Assembly (NCBI GenBank): GCA_964423835.1
Contig: CAYRGJ010000004.1
Location: 62,001 to 126,000 of the forward strand
Source of the DNA: JAFGCL01 sp964423835
GTDB lineage: Bacteria > Chloroflexota > Dehalococcoidia > UBA2247 > RBG-13-53-26
Length of the DNA stretch: 64,000 nucleotides
Direction: 5' to 3'
Below the pieces are notes generated by a model. The model was not told the origin of the DNA and ran no database searches. It saw nothing but the letters and a program-made list of their open reading frames with translations. The translations under genes were made by a program, and so were the position numbers. Shown piece by piece: positions 16,829 through 26,218 of the stretch. The first letter of the stretch is position 1. Each line of letters opens with the position of its first letter.

Positions 16829-18286
16829 CTAAAGGGGCGGCTTCCTCCTGTGCCATTCGGTGGCCTGCTCGAAGGCATAGGCCACCCGGATCAGGGTCTC
16901 CTCGCCCAGCGGCCGGCCCGCGATCTGCAGGCCCACCGGCAGCCCATCGACGAAGCCGGCCGGGACCGAGATCCCCGGGATGCCGGCGATGTTCATGGGC
17001 AGGGTGCAGATATCGCTCAAGTACATCTGGAGCGGGTCATCCATCCTCTCCCCCATCTTGAAGGGGACCGCCGGGGAGGTGGGCGTGACCAGCGCATCGT
17101 ACTTCTCGAAGGCCTGGTCGAACTCCCGCCGGATCAGCGTGCGCACCTTCTGGGCCTTCAGGTAGTAAGCATCATAGTAGCCGGAGGACAGGGCGTGCGT
17201 GCCCAGCATGATGCGCCGCTTCACCTCCGGGCCGAACCCGTGCTGCTTGGTCTTCTCCAGGCCTTCCCACATGCTCCCGGCCTCCCTGGCCGAGAAGCCG
17301 TACTTCACGCCGTCGTACCGGGCCAGGTTGGCCGAGGCCTCCGAGGGGGCGATGATGTAGTACGCGGCCAGGGCGTAGGGCGTGTGCGGCAGGGACACTT
17401 CCCGGTCGATGGCCGCGCCCAGCTCTGCCAGCTTCAGCAGGGCCGCCTCAATGGCCTCCCGCACCCCGGCCTGCATGCCGGGGACGAAGTACTCCTTGGG
17501 AACCCCCAGCCGCAAGCCTCGCAGGTCCGGGACCAGGGCCTGCGCGTAGTCCGGCACGGGGGCCGGCAGCGACGTGGAGTCCAGGGGGTCCTGTCCCGAG
17601 ATGGCGTTCATCACCAGGGCGCAGTCCGTAACGTCCTTGGTGAGGGGCCCGATCTGGTCCAGCGAGCTGGCGAAGGCCACCAGGCCGTAGCGCGAGACCC
17701 GGCCGTAGGTGGGCTTCATCCCTACCACGCTGCAGAACCCGGCCGGCTGCCGGATGCTGCCGCCGGTGTCCGAGCCCAGCGAGTAGCAGCACTCGTCCGC
17801 GGCCACGCCCACCGCCGGCCCGCCGCTCGAGCCGCCGGGCACGCGGCCCGGGTCCCACGGGTTGTGGGTAGGGAAGAAGGCCGAGTGCTCGTTGGAGGAC
17901 CCCATGGCGAACTCGTCCATGTTGGCCTTGCCCAGCATCACCATGCCGGCCGCCTGGAGCATCTGCACCACGGTGGCATCGTAGGGCGGCACGAAGCTCT
18001 CCAGCATCTTCGAGCTGCAGGTGGTGCGCACGCCCGCGGTGCACATGTTGTCCTTGATCAGGGCGGGGATTCCGGTGAGGGGGGTGGCATCGCCGCTCTT
18101 GAGCCGCTGGTCTGCCGCCTGCGCGTCCCGCAGCGCCTGCTCCGGGCAGACGGTGACGAAGGCGCGCAGCTTCGGCTCCACGGCCGAGATGCGGTCCAAG
18201 GCCGCCCGGGTCAGCTCCACGGAGGAAGTCTCCCGCCTCCGCAGGCGATCGGCGGCCTCATGGGCGGTCAGTCGAAACAGGCCCAT
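16829..18286 (-). CDS. gatA: Asp-tRNA(Asn)/Glu-tRNA(Gln) amidotransferase subunit A
   Basis: Amidase-signature subunit of 485 residues that releases ammonia from glutamine for the GatCAB transamidation. The Ser-cisSer-Lys triad is present: Lys 78 (ALIKDNM), Ser 153 (PGGSSGG) and Ser 177 (SDTGGSIRQPA). It starts four bases after the gatC stop. No gatB is seen nearby, so the third subunit is elsewhere. An open frame upstream to 18388 overlaps gatC and is ignored. Confidence 0.95.
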   Translation of the reverse strand: MGLFRLTAHEAADRLRRRETSSVELTRAALDRISAVEPKLRAFVTVCPEQALRDAQAADQRLKSGDATPLTGIPALIKDNMCTAGVRTTCSSKMLESFVPPYDATVVQMLQAAGMVMLGKANMDEFAMGSSNEHSAFFPTHNPWDPGRVPGGSSGGPAVGVAADECCYSLGSDTGGSIRQPAGFCSVVGMKPTYGRVSRYGLVAFASSLDQIGPLTKDVTDCALVMNAISGQDPLDSTSLPAPVPDYAQALVPDLRGLRLGVPKEYFVPGMQAGVREAIEAALLKLAELGAAIDREVSLPHTPYALAAYYIIAPSEASANLARYDGVKYGFSAREAGSMWEGLEKTKQHGFGPEVKRRIMLGTHALSSGYYDAYYLKAQKVRTLIRREFDQAFEKYDALVTPTSPAVPFKMGERMDDPLQMYLSDICTLPMNIAGIPGISVPAGFVDGLPVGLQIAGRPLGEETLIRVAYAFEQATEWHRRKPPL

Positions 18287-18290
18287 GGCG

Positions 18291-18581
18291 CTACTGCTCA
18301 AGCACCGCCCGCACCTTGAGGTAATCCTCTTCGCGGTCGGGAGCGTTGGCCAGGACCTGTTCGGGGGGCAGCGAGGGGCCGGGCACATCGTCCCGCAGCA
18401 CGTTCTCCAGCGCCATGCAGTGGGCCGTGGGCTCTACCCCGGTGGTGTCCACCTGCTGCAGGATCTCGAAGTTCTCCAGGATGTTGGACAGCTGCTCGCG
18501 CAGCCTCTCCACCTCATCGTCGGAGAGCCCCAGGCGGACCAGGACCGCCAGATGTCTGACCTCTTCGCGGCTGAGCTTCAT
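18291..18581 (-). CDS. gatC: Asp-tRNA(Asn)/Glu-tRNA(Gln) amidotransferase subunit C
   Basis: Small subunit of 96 residues that wraps around GatA and stabilises the transamidosome. The sequence has the family pattern: LSREEVRHLAVLVRLGLSDDE at the N-terminus, LSNILENFEILQQVDTTGVEPT in the middle, and the C-terminal EEDYLKVRAVLEQ. The ATG at 18581 follows a weak Shine-Dalgarno but a good promoter. It is cotranscribed with gatA. Confidence 0.93.
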   Translation of the reverse strand: MKLSREEVRHLAVLVRLGLSDDEVERLREQLSNILENFEILQQVDTTGVEPTAHCMALENVLRDDVPGPSLPPEQVLANAPDREEDYLKVRAVLEQ

Positions 18582-18624
18582 GCAGGCACGCTTCTCCGGT
18601 GCGGGCGCCGGTATTGAAGCGTCA

Positions 18625-18654
18625 ATTATAGCATTGGGCGCAGGCCGGGGACAA
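18625..18654 (-). promoter_or_regulatory. Sigma-70-type promoter for gatCA
   Basis: On the minus strand TTGTCC and a perfect TATAAT are separated by 18 bases, about 44 bases before the gatC start. The -35 matches four of six positions. Confidence 0.6.
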
Positions 18655-18672
18655 AATGGCGCAGGCCCTCTC

Positions 18673-19086
18673 TTACATCGGCTCAATCTGGACCAGCATG
18701 ACCGGAGCGCCGTTGGTCTCCCGGGGGTCGACGATTATCTCCCTGAACGTCTTCCAGTTGACGCCGTCGGCGAAGTCGAGCTCATTCAGCACCCTGAAGC
18801 CCTTGCCCTTGATGCGCGACCCGGCTTCGCCGATGTCGGGAACCTCGAAGGCTATCCCCATTACCCCCTCGCCGTGCTTCTCCAGATAGCGGGCGGCCAG
18901 GCCCTGCGGGCCAATCGGCGAGATCAGTTCCACCAGCCAATCCTCGCTGGCCATGGCCCGTACGCCGAGAGCATCCTGCGGGGGAAGGTCCATGAAGGCG
19001 GTGCCCAGTAGCTCCGCGTATCGTCTGGCCGCCTCCTCCAGGTTGCGCACCACTATGACCACGCGTTGTATCCTCTTGACCGTCAT
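18673..19086 (-). CDS. VOC-family (glyoxalase-fold) protein
   Basis: Vicinal-oxygen-chelate protein of 137 residues made of two beta-alpha-beta-beta-beta units (RIQRVVIVVRNLEEAARRYAEL, split here only by its own length, and GIAFEVPDIGEAGSRIKGKG). The family includes lyases, epimerases and dioxygenases. This one resembles the methylmalonyl-CoA epimerase group, but the metal ligands are not obvious, since I see Gln or Glu rather than His in the usual positions. The ATG at 19086 follows GAGGAGG. It precedes gatC by 92 bases with its own promoter in between. Confidence 0.75.
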   Translation of the reverse strand: MTVKRIQRVVIVVRNLEEAARRYAELLGTAFMDLPPQDALGVRAMASEDWLVELISPIGPQGLAARYLEKHGEGVMGIAFEVPDIGEAGSRIKGKGFRVLNELDFADGVNWKTFREIIVDPRETNGAPVMLVQIEPM

Positions 19087-19111
19087 GTTGCACCTCCTCA
19101 GGCGTGCACCT

Positions 19112-21238
19112 CTACCCCGCCGGACGGTGCCGCAGCCAGGCTGCCAGGGACACCGCGGCCGCAGCCGCCAGCAATGCCCCGATGACCACCACCGGGAGCA
19201 CCCAGGCGCGCCCGCCGGCGGGAGGCTGGTCGCGGGCCGGGCTGCCCGGGCGGGAAGCTTCACTTTCGCCGCCCGGCGGGACATACTCATCATTGCTGAT
19301 GGCCGTACCCCGGGCAGTGGTCACGTAGACGGTGCCGCTGACACCGTGGTCCACCGTGGCCGTGATCTGGCCGGGGGAGTCTACGGTGAAGGCCAGCACC
19401 TCGAACCGTCCGAACGTGAGTCCGGAGACCCCGATGAAGTTGGTGCCGCTGATGACCACCGTATGGACGTTGCTGCCCGGCGCAGCCGTGAACGATTTGA
19501 TGGTCGGGGAGAGCGGGTCATAGGTAGTGGCGTACTGGGTGGCCGCGACGTTGCTATGGCCGCCCGCATCGAAAGCGGCGCCGGCGGGAACATCCACCGT
19601 CACCGGTCCCCGCGCTGCCGGGGCGACGTCGAAGCTGTAGGTGCTGCTGCTCAGCGCCACCAGGTTCATCGCGTTGCCGTTGCCCACCGAGATGTCGTCG
19701 AGGGCGAAGCCTGTCACCGCCTCGCTGAAGGTCGCCGTTACCGGAATGGGCAGAGTGCTGGCTGGAGAGGTGGCCGGTGAGAACAGGTTGACCTCTGGGC
19801 CGACGGTGTCGACCAGGGTGCCGTTCGCGGCGATCCGCTCGCCATAGATGTCGAACAGGGTCCGGAAGTCCGGCCAGACCACGATGGCCCCTCCAGAGCC
19901 GTCGCTGATGATGTAAGAATCAAGCTGCCAGCCGGGAACGGTGCAGACCGCCACCCCGGCGGCGGCCCATCGGAGCGCGCCGCCGGAGTCCACTTTCTGG
20001 GCGTACAGGTCGAAATCGCTACCGCTGCCAGCGTCCGGCCAGACGAAGATGGCCCCGCCCGCTGTGTCGGAGACAACCTGGTAGATCGTGCCAGTAACGC
20101 CGCCCCCGGGGCAGACAGCCACACCAGCCGCCGCCCACAGCGCTGCGCCGCTGGGGTCAATCCTCTGGGCCCGGACACCGCTGCCGCCGCTGCAGCACTG
20201 GGACCAGGTGACAATAGCCCCGCCGGAAGCGTCGGCGACCGTCCCCGGGGTGCCCTGATCATCGGGGCCGGAGCAGACGGCGGCCCCGTTGGCGGTCCAT
20301 GCCGCCGCACCATCATGATCTACCCTCTGGCCATAGACATCGGTGTTGCCGCTTCGCCTGTCCGTCCAGACAATGGTGGCCCCACCGGCCCCGTCACCGA
20401 CAATCTGCGGGTTGAACTGATCGGCCGGATCGGCACAGATGGCCGTGTTGTCGCTGGTCCACATCATGGTGCCGTTGGAGTCTATCCTTTGAGCGTAGAT
20501 GTCCCCGGTGTTCGGGCCGCCGCTGTAGTCCTCCCAGGTGACTATGGCCCCGCCAGAACCGTCGGAGACGATCCGGGGGTCATGATGGACACCGGCCGAC
20601 CCGCCGATGGCCAGACCGCCGGCTGCCCAACGGACGGCGCCGTCAGCATCTACCCTCTGGGCGTATATGGCGCTGTTGTCGCTGCCGAAGGAAGACAGCT
20701 CCCAGGTGATGATGGCCCCGCCGGCGCCGTCGGCGACGATCTGGGGGTTGCTCTGGAGGACGCCGGAGGCGGTGCTGATGGCGGCGCCGCCGGCGGGCCA
20801 GCGTACGGAACCGCTGGAATCCACCCTCTGGGCCCGTATGTGGTGCTCATTTCCGGAGTCGTACTCGCGCCAGGCGATGATGGCCCCGCCCGAGCCATCG
20901 GAGGTCATGTCTGTTTCTCCCAGGCCATCAGAGGTCCGTATGGAAACGCCGTTGGGAGCCCACTGGATGGCTCCATCGGAGGCTATCTTCTGGGCGCGTA
21001 TGGTGGGGTTTGTCCCGGCCATCAGGGCGGGCGCTTTCCAGGTGATGATGGCCCCGCCCGACCCGTCAGGGATGATAGCCAGCGCCTCTCCGATCTCACT
21101 GGAAGCCTGGATCAGAGTGCCCTGAGCCGGATCTCCGGCCCAGGCACTGACCGCCTCAGCCCGGCACCGCAACCCTGTCGCAGTCGCCAGCAGGATCAGC
21201 AGTCCCGCCAGCGTCATGCGCCGTATCCCCATGATCAT
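19112..21238 (-). CDS. Repeat-rich cell-surface protein with Ig-like domains and C-terminal anchor
   Basis: Protein of 708 residues. An N-terminal signal peptide (LAGLLILLATATGLRCRAEA) leads into about nine repeats of roughly 45-55 residues built on the pattern SDGSGGAIITW...IRAQRVDSSGSVRW...GG, likely a beta-propeller or solenoid. Residues about 490-580 look like a bacterial Ig-like domain (VTATFSEAVTGFALDDISV), followed by an IPT/TIG-like unit. The end has a Pro/Gly-rich linker, one transmembrane helix and RHRPAG, so it is anchored outward. A related architecture is found at 50857-52404. The ligand is unknown. Confidence 0.78.
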   Translation of the reverse strand: MIMGIRRMTLAGLLILLATATGLRCRAEAVSAWAGDPAQGTLIQASSEIGEALAIIPDGSGGAIITWKAPALMAGTNPTIRAQKIASDGAIQWAPNGVSIRTSDGLGETDMTSDGSGGAIIAWREYDSGNEHHIRAQRVDSSGSVRWPAGGAAISTASGVLQSNPQIVADGAGGAIITWELSSFGSDNSAIYAQRVDADGAVRWAAGGLAIGGSAGVHHDPRIVSDGSGGAIVTWEDYSGGPNTGDIYAQRIDSNGTMMWTSDNTAICADPADQFNPQIVGDGAGGATIVWTDRRSGNTDVYGQRVDHDGAAAWTANGAAVCSGPDDQGTPGTVADASGGAIVTWSQCCSGGSGVRAQRIDPSGAALWAAAGVAVCPGGGVTGTIYQVVSDTAGGAIFVWPDAGSGSDFDLYAQKVDSGGALRWAAAGVAVCTVPGWQLDSYIISDGSGGAIVVWPDFRTLFDIYGERIAANGTLVDTVGPEVNLFSPATSPASTLPIPVTATFSEAVTGFALDDISVGNGNAMNLVALSSSTYSFDVAPAARGPVTVDVPAGAAFDAGGHSNVAATQYATTYDPLSPTIKSFTAAPGSNVHTVVISGTNFIGVSGLTFGRFEVLAFTVDSPGQITATVDHGVSGTVYVTTARGTAISNDEYVPPGGESEASRPGSPARDQPPAGGRAWVLPVVVIGALLAAAAAVSLAAWLRHRPAG

Positions 21239-21306
21239 TCCAACCCCCTTCGGTTAACCTGACTGCTGCTGAGGTGAACGAGTCGCGCTCGACCGTCGTC
21301 CTATGG

Positions 21307-21336
21307 TATATACAGTATCAGCCGTCATTGCGTCAA
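21307..21336 (-). promoter_or_regulatory. Promoter for the surface-protein gene
   Basis: Minus-strand TTGACG (21336-21331) and TATATA (21312-21307) with an 18-base spacer, about 70 bases before the start codon. Confidence 0.5.
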
Positions 21337-21402
21337 CACTACGGCCATAATTGCCGGCTCGGTGGGGACGGCACGGCCCGAAGCTGGCCGTTCCGATGGA
21401 GG

Positions 21403-23430
21403 CTACGGCCGGGTTGGGCTGTCCGCTATGGTGAAGTAGAAGGTCGTGCCCTGGCCTGGTTGTGACTCGGCCCAGAGGCGGCCCCCGTGCCGGTTGATGA
21501 TCCGCTTGGTCGTGGCCAGGCCGATGCCCGTGCCGCCGAACCCCTTCCTGGCGTGGAAGCGCTGGAAAGGCTCGAACAGGCGGGCCGCGTTTTTCACGTC
21601 GAAACCGATGCCATTGTCTCTCACGTAGTAGCTCTTCACGCCGCCGGCCACCGTCTCGCCGATCTCGATCCTGGCCGCCGCCTGCCTGGATGAGAACTTC
21701 CAGGCGTTATCCAGGAGGTTGGTCAATGCCGCCCGCAGCAGCGTGGAGTCCCCCCGGGCGACCAACCCCGGCGCTATGGCGAACTCCACGGTCCGCTTTG
21801 GCTCGGCAGCCTGAAGCGCCTGGGCGATCTCCTGGCAGAGCCCGCTGAGGTCCACCATCTGCCAGTGGAATTCGGCCCGCACCACCCGCGACAGCTCCAG
21901 TATGCCGTCTATGAGCTCTCCCATGGATTGGCCGGCCTTCCTGATCCGCGAGACATAGTCCTTCCCCGTTTCGTCCAGCCTGTCGGCGCATTCCTCAACC
22001 AGGGCCTCGCTGAAACCGGTCATCCTGCGCAGCGGCGCCCGCAGGTCATGTGACACCGTGTAGGCGAAGGATTCCAGCTGCTGGTTGGCGAGCTGGAGAT
22101 CAGCCGTCCGCCGCCTCAGCTGCTCCTCGGCCTCAAGCCGGCGGTTTTCCCGGTCCGTGGCATCTATGGCATAGGACACGTCGGAGGACAGGGACTCCAG
22201 GAGACGGACCTGGTCCTCATCGAAGGCATTGGCCTCGAGGGAATACAGAGTCAAGGCGCCGAAGGCCCTGCCGCCGCGGCGCAGGGGGAAAGCGCCTGAG
22301 GAGCGGAAGCCGTACTTGGTGACACTGTCCCGCCAAGGCGATACCAGGGGATTGGCCTCAAAGTCGTTGTTCACCACGGCCCGGTCCTCTCGAAGGCAGG
22401 TGCCTGTCGGGCCCATGCCCAGGCCGCCCCACAGCTCCACGCTGGTCTCCTGGAGATAGCCGGCCGCCGGGCCGGACCAGGCCACCGGGATCACCTGCGT
22501 TCCCGCGACCTGCCCGATCCAGGCCAGCGGGAAGTCCCCCTCCTCCGCCACGATCCGGCAGATCTCCGGATAGAGGGAGGGCGCGTCAGCGGTCCTGACG
22601 ATGGCCTCGTTCGTCCTGGAGAGCATGGCATAGAGCCGGGTCAGGCTGGCGATCCTCCTCTCCCGCTGCTTTCGCTTGGTGATGTCCACAAACGTGCTCA
22701 CCAGGCAATCGACGCCGTTGACCGAGACCCGCTCGGCGCTGGTCAGGACGTCCTTAATGCCGCCATCCCTGGTGCGCAGGGGAAGATCCATCCGTTCGTA
22801 GCCGGCGGGCCCGGCAATGACCTGAAGCAGGCGCTGGCGGTACCCTTCATCCACCACCATTCCAATGGCGGCAGCATCCCGGCCGATGATCTCGTCGCGG
22901 TCGTAGCCCGTCATCTTCAGGAAGGCATCATTGACGTCTATGAACCGCCCATCCTCCAGTCTCGAGATGGCGAGGGCGTTTGGACTGCCGTAGAACACCC
23001 TGGAGAACTTCTCCTCGGACTCCCTCAACGCCGCTTCATATCGTTTGCGGTCGGTGATGTCGCGGTAGTTGATCACTATCCCCCGGACGTTCGGATCGTG
23101 CAGCAGGTTGTGCCCCGTGGCCTCGATCCAGCGCCAGGAGCCGCCCGGGTCCCGGTAGCGCACGGCGATGTCTCTGACCACCGCACCCGGCCGGCTCTTG
23201 AAAGCTGCGAGCTGGTCCAGCAGCATCGCCAGGTCCTGGGGGTGAATGGCCATCTGGCTGACGTCCTTGCCTATCCACTGGTTGATGGGGTAGCCCGAGA
23301 CCCGCGGTAGGGACGTGCTCTCGTAGATCACGGCCAGGCTATCGTCCAGGATGGCGATGGCCTCTGAGGAGTTCTCGATGAGCGCGCGGAACAGCCCGTC
23401 ACCCGCCATCCCGGGATTGTCAGACTGCAT
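21403..23430 (-). CDS. PAS/GAF sensor histidine kinase, HisKA type
   Basis: Kinase of 675 residues with no membrane segment. It has two PAS domains (about 13-130 and 140-260), a GAF domain (about 285-430) and a coiled link (EAEEQLRRRTADLQLANQQL). A HisKA domain follows with the phospho-acceptor His at 461 (TVSHDLRAPLRRM), then HATPase with N-box (LTNLLDNAWKFS) and G-boxes (DNGIGFD, GFGGTGIGLATTKRI). The architecture resembles phytochrome-type kinases. The ATG at 23430 follows CGGAGGTG. No response regulator is adjacent, so it is an orphan; the signal is unknown. Confidence 0.9.
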   Translation of the reverse strand: MQSDNPGMAGDGLFRALIENSSEAIAILDDSLAVIYESTSLPRVSGYPINQWIGKDVSQMAIHPQDLAMLLDQLAAFKSRPGAVVRDIAVRYRDPGGSWRWIEATGHNLLHDPNVRGIVINYRDITDRKRYEAALRESEEKFSRVFYGSPNALAISRLEDGRFIDVNDAFLKMTGYDRDEIIGRDAAAIGMVVDEGYRQRLLQVIAGPAGYERMDLPLRTRDGGIKDVLTSAERVSVNGVDCLVSTFVDITKRKQRERRIASLTRLYAMLSRTNEAIVRTADAPSLYPEICRIVAEEGDFPLAWIGQVAGTQVIPVAWSGPAAGYLQETSVELWGGLGMGPTGTCLREDRAVVNNDFEANPLVSPWRDSVTKYGFRSSGAFPLRRGGRAFGALTLYSLEANAFDEDQVRLLESLSSDVSYAIDATDRENRRLEAEEQLRRRTADLQLANQQLESFAYTVSHDLRAPLRRMTGFSEALVEECADRLDETGKDYVSRIRKAGQSMGELIDGILELSRVVRAEFHWQMVDLSGLCQEIAQALQAAEPKRTVEFAIAPGLVARGDSTLLRAALTNLLDNAWKFSSRQAAARIEIGETVAGGVKSYYVRDNGIGFDVKNAARLFEPFQRFHARKGFGGTGIGLATTKRIINRHGGRLWAESQPGQGTTFYFTIADSPTRP

Positions 23431-23769
23431 TTCACACCTCCGATTGGCTAGCCGAATCGGGCTGGCGGTCCTGGCCGAAATGATCGGGGCCGCCATGGTA
23501 GATTGCAGAACTCTGCCCGCCAGAGAGCACCTGACCGGGGAATAGTGACGGTAGCGATAGACATATAGGCCTGTCCGGTGAAGCCACCCCGCATCAACCC
23601 GCAACTGCTGGCCAGCTTCCCCAATAATATTCGCCCGGCCTGTTATTGGCAAGCCCCATGGGCTCGATACGGGCAGCATGACGCGACCGGACCGCCGGCC
23701 GCTTGCCAGGGTTCAGGCCCGGTGGGTATGATGGGTCAGGCCGCCCGGCGGCGGCCGCCGGAGCTTCGG
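23431..23769. other. Divergent intergenic region
   Basis: About 340 bases between the kinase (minus) and the homocitrate-synthase-like gene (plus). Both flanking frames extend into it but lack homology there. I see no strong promoter hexamers. AT-rich stretches near 23553-23570 and 23621-23645 are the likeliest promoter sites. Confidence 0.4.
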
Positions 23770-24993
23770 ATGCCCGAGATCCATTTCATCGACGTCACCA
23801 ACCGGGACACCGTGCAGGCCTCCCGGATCAACCTGTCCAAGCTGCAGAAGACCATGGTCAACTTCTACCTGGGGCAGATGGGGGTCCGGCAGTCGGAGTT
23901 CGCCTTTCCCTTCGCCAGGAACGAGCAGAACTACGTCCGGGGCAACCTGGAGCTGAAGGAGGCCGGCGCCTTCGGCGCCCTGGTCCTGGAGGGCTGGTGC
24001 CGGGCCTTGGCGCCCGACGTGTCCGGGGCCCTGTCCACCGGGGTGAAGGACCTCAACGTCTCCATCTCCACCTCCGACCAGATGATCGCCCACAAGCTCG
24101 GCGGCCGGCTGGACCGCGACGAGGTGATCAGGGAGATGACCGCCGCCGTGACCTTTGCCCGGGACCACGGCGCCAGCAGCGTCGGGGTGAACGCGGAGGA
24201 TGCCTCCCGGACGGACCTGGCCTACCTGGTCCTGTTTGCCCAGGCGGCGAAGGACGCGGGCGCCGACCGCCTCCGCTACTGTGATACCCTGGGCTGTGAG
24301 ACTCCGTTCACCATCTACCGCCGGGCCAGGGTCATCGCGGAGCAGGTGGAAATCCCGTTGGAGCTTCACTGCCACAACGACCTGGGGATGGCGGTGGCCA
24401 ACTCCGTGGCCGGGGCCCGGGGCGCCACTGACGGCGGGGTGGACGCCTACATCAACACCTCGGTGAACGGCCTGGGCGAGCGGGCCGGCCAGGCGGACCT
24501 CCTGAGCTGCATTCTGGCCATCATGTTCGCGCGGGAGATGGACGAGTACCGCATCGGCGATCCCCTGGACCTGCGGGTCTCGGCGAAGCTGGCCCAGTAC
24601 GTCTCGTACGCCTTCGGTGTGCCCATCCCCATCAACCAGCCCGGCGTGGGGGAGAACGCCTTCGCCCACGAGGCCGGCATCCATGCCGACGGCGCGCTGA
24701 AGGACCGGCGCAACTACGAGCTCTACGACTGCGAGCTGCTGGGCCTGGACCTGGAGGCCCCGCCGCCCCGCGGCCGGGTGATCACCACCGGGGAGTTCGG
24801 AGGCCTGGCCGGCTTCGAGCACGTCTACGAGAGGCTGGGCATCACCTTCGGCAGCCGGAAAGAGGCCTCGCAGATACTGGAGCTGGTGCGCTACGCCACG
24901 GCCCACAACCAGCTCAACCTTACGGACGACGAGCTGCGCTTCGTCGCCAGATACCCGGAGCAGGTGCGGCGGATACTGACCATTACGCCGTAG
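23770..24993 (+). CDS. Homocitrate synthase / Re-citrate synthase-like enzyme (DRE-TIM family)
   Basis: DRE-TIM metallolyase of about 407 residues that condenses acetyl-CoA with a 2-oxoacid. The N-terminus FIDVTNRDTVQASRINLSK replaces the usual DxTLRDG; the metal motif LHCHNDLGMAVAN and AFAHEAGIHADG are intact. In Dehalococcoides a homocitrate-synthase-annotated homologue was shown to be a Re-type citrate synthase, so citrate synthesis from oxaloacetate is a serious alternative to homocitrate synthesis. I choose the ATG at 23770, with GGAG upstream; ATGs at 23728/23731 are possible. No lysine-pathway gene is adjacent. Confidence 0.82.
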   Translation: MPEIHFIDVTNRDTVQASRINLSKLQKTMVNFYLGQMGVRQSEFAFPFARNEQNYVRGNLELKEAGAFGALVLEGWCRALAPDVSGALSTGVKDLNVSISTSDQMIAHKLGGRLDRDEVIREMTAAVTFARDHGASSVGVNAEDASRTDLAYLVLFAQAAKDAGADRLRYCDTLGCETPFTIYRRARVIAEQVEIPLELHCHNDLGMAVANSVAGARGATDGGVDAYINTSVNGLGERAGQADLLSCILAIMFAREMDEYRIGDPLDLRVSAKLAQYVSYAFGVPIPINQPGVGENAFAHEAGIHADGALKDRRNYELYDCELLGLDLEAPPPRGRVITTGEFGGLAGFEHVYERLGITFGSRKEASQILELVRYATAHNQLNLTDDELRFVARYPEQVRRILTITP

Positions 24994-25104
24994 GGGTGGC
25001 GCAGGCCACGACGGAGCCGGGGGATGGGATCGCCCGGCACTGATCAGCCCGGGTGGCGATGTGGATGTGGCGGGGGAAGGGGTGGCCGGGCCATCGCGCC
25101 CGGG

Positions 25105-25485
25105 CTAGGGGCGCGGTTCCACTGTCTGCGGCGCCGGCTCGGCCGGGTCCTCGCAGGCCGCATGGACCATTCCGGCGAACCGGTCCACCGGAATGGTGAA
25201 GACGATGCCCCGCCCGGGCTCGCACAGCCGCGCTACCCTGACTATCTCGTTCAGGATCCCTTCCGCCTTCTTCGACGGCGTCACCGTGAAGACAATCTCC
25301 TTCTGGGGCTCGACGGGGATTCCCAGGATCTTCTTCTTTTCGTGTATTCCCACGCCCCGCCCGAACAGGATAGTCCCGCCCTCGGCGCCGGCCTTGATAG
25401 AGGCTTCGACCACGATGTCACCCCAGCCCTTGTTGACGATCGTCACGATGAGAGTCCTGCTCCCGGGATTGTCTTCAGTCACCAT
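25105..25485 (-). CDS. PII-like signalling protein
   Basis: Small protein of 126 residues with the PII fold pattern: TLIVTIVNKGWGDIVVEASIKAG, here split by function into strand 1 and helix 1, then GRGVGIHEKKKILGIPVEPQKEIVF where the T-loop would lie, and RVARLCEPGRGIVFTIPVD. It lacks the Tyr-51 uridylylation context of GlnB. PII-like proteins bind nucleotides and gate transporters. It overlaps the upstream DUF1538 gene by 11 bases, so it probably regulates that membrane pair (inference). AGGAGGTG lies seven bases before the ATG at 25485. Confidence 0.82.
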   Translation of the reverse strand: MVTEDNPGSRTLIVTIVNKGWGDIVVEASIKAGAEGGTILFGRGVGIHEKKKILGIPVEPQKEIVFTVTPSKKAEGILNEIVRVARLCEPGRGIVFTIPVDRFAGMVHAACEDPAEPAPQTVEPRP

Positions 25486-26218
25486 CGTTGGCACCTCCTG
25501 GCTTCCGTATGCGGTATACCAAGCTGAGCAGCTGGATCGATATGATCGGCGCCAGCGTTATTGTCCCGATGAGGCCGAAGCCGTCCACCAGGGGATTGCG
25601 GTCCCCCATGACCGCAGCCGCTCCGACGGTCAAGGACATTATAAACGCCACGGTCAACGGACCTGAAGCAATGCTTCCCGAGTCGAAGGCCAGGCTGACG
25701 AAGCTCCGGTCGGCAATGGCCAGAAGGACCAGGGCGGTGACATAGCCGGGCACGATGACCTGCAGCAGGGGTATGCCATAGACCGTTCGGGCCATGGCCA
25801 GCGCGGAGAAAGCGGCCACGCCAGAGCACAGGGTATAGAGGATGACCCGGGCCTGGATGAAGCCGTCGGAAGCCTCCTCTACCTGCTGGCTCAATACGCG
25901 CACCTGCGGTTCGGCGAAGGTGATGAGGAAGCCCAGGGCAAAGCCCACGGGGATCAGCACCCAGGTGTGGCGGAAGTTGGCGAACAGGCCGCCGATCTCC
26001 GTCCCCATGGGCAGGAAGGCCAGATTGATCCCGTGCAGAAAGAACACCAGCCCCGCAAAGGCGAACAGCGCGCCCCGCAGCAGGAAGAGCAACCGCCTGA
26101 TCGGCTGCCTCAGGAAGAGGAGCTGGAACACCAGGAAGAAGGCCACCAGCAGGACCAGGGGCACCGTCACCTCAAAGAGGACGGTGTCCATGCCGGTGAA
26201 CAGGGAGGAAGCGTTCAT
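25475..26218 (-). CDS. DUF1538 membrane protein (UmpB-like)
   Basis: Integral membrane protein of 247 residues with about seven helices. The family signature AFDSGSIASGPLTV and the later NPLVDGFGLIG block are clear, with acidic residues inside helices. DUF1538 pairs (UmpA/UmpB) have been described as a two-subunit cation/proton antiporter in Halomonas; I recall this and have not verified it. The ATG at 26218 overlaps the stop of the first DUF1538 gene by four bases, and its own 3' end overlaps the PII-like gene, so the three are translationally coupled. Confidence 0.85.
   Translation of the reverse strand: MNASSLFTGMDTVLFEVTVPLVLLVAFFLVFQLLFLRQPIRRLLFLLRGALFAFAGLVFFLHGINLAFLPMGTEIGGLFANFRHTWVLIPVGFALGFLITFAEPQVRVLSQQVEEASDGFIQARVILYTLCSGVAAFSALAMARTVYGIPLLQVIVPGYVTALVLLAIADRSFVSLAFDSGSIASGPLTVAFIMSLTVGAAAVMGDRNPLVDGFGLIGTITLAPIISIQLLSLVYRIRKPGGANDGD

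Noticed and set aside
14800..17061. Plus-strand open frame of about 750 codons
   Set aside because: It runs antisense to the ferredoxin, CrtI-like and gatA genes. The composition is typical of antisense reading of GC-rich genes.
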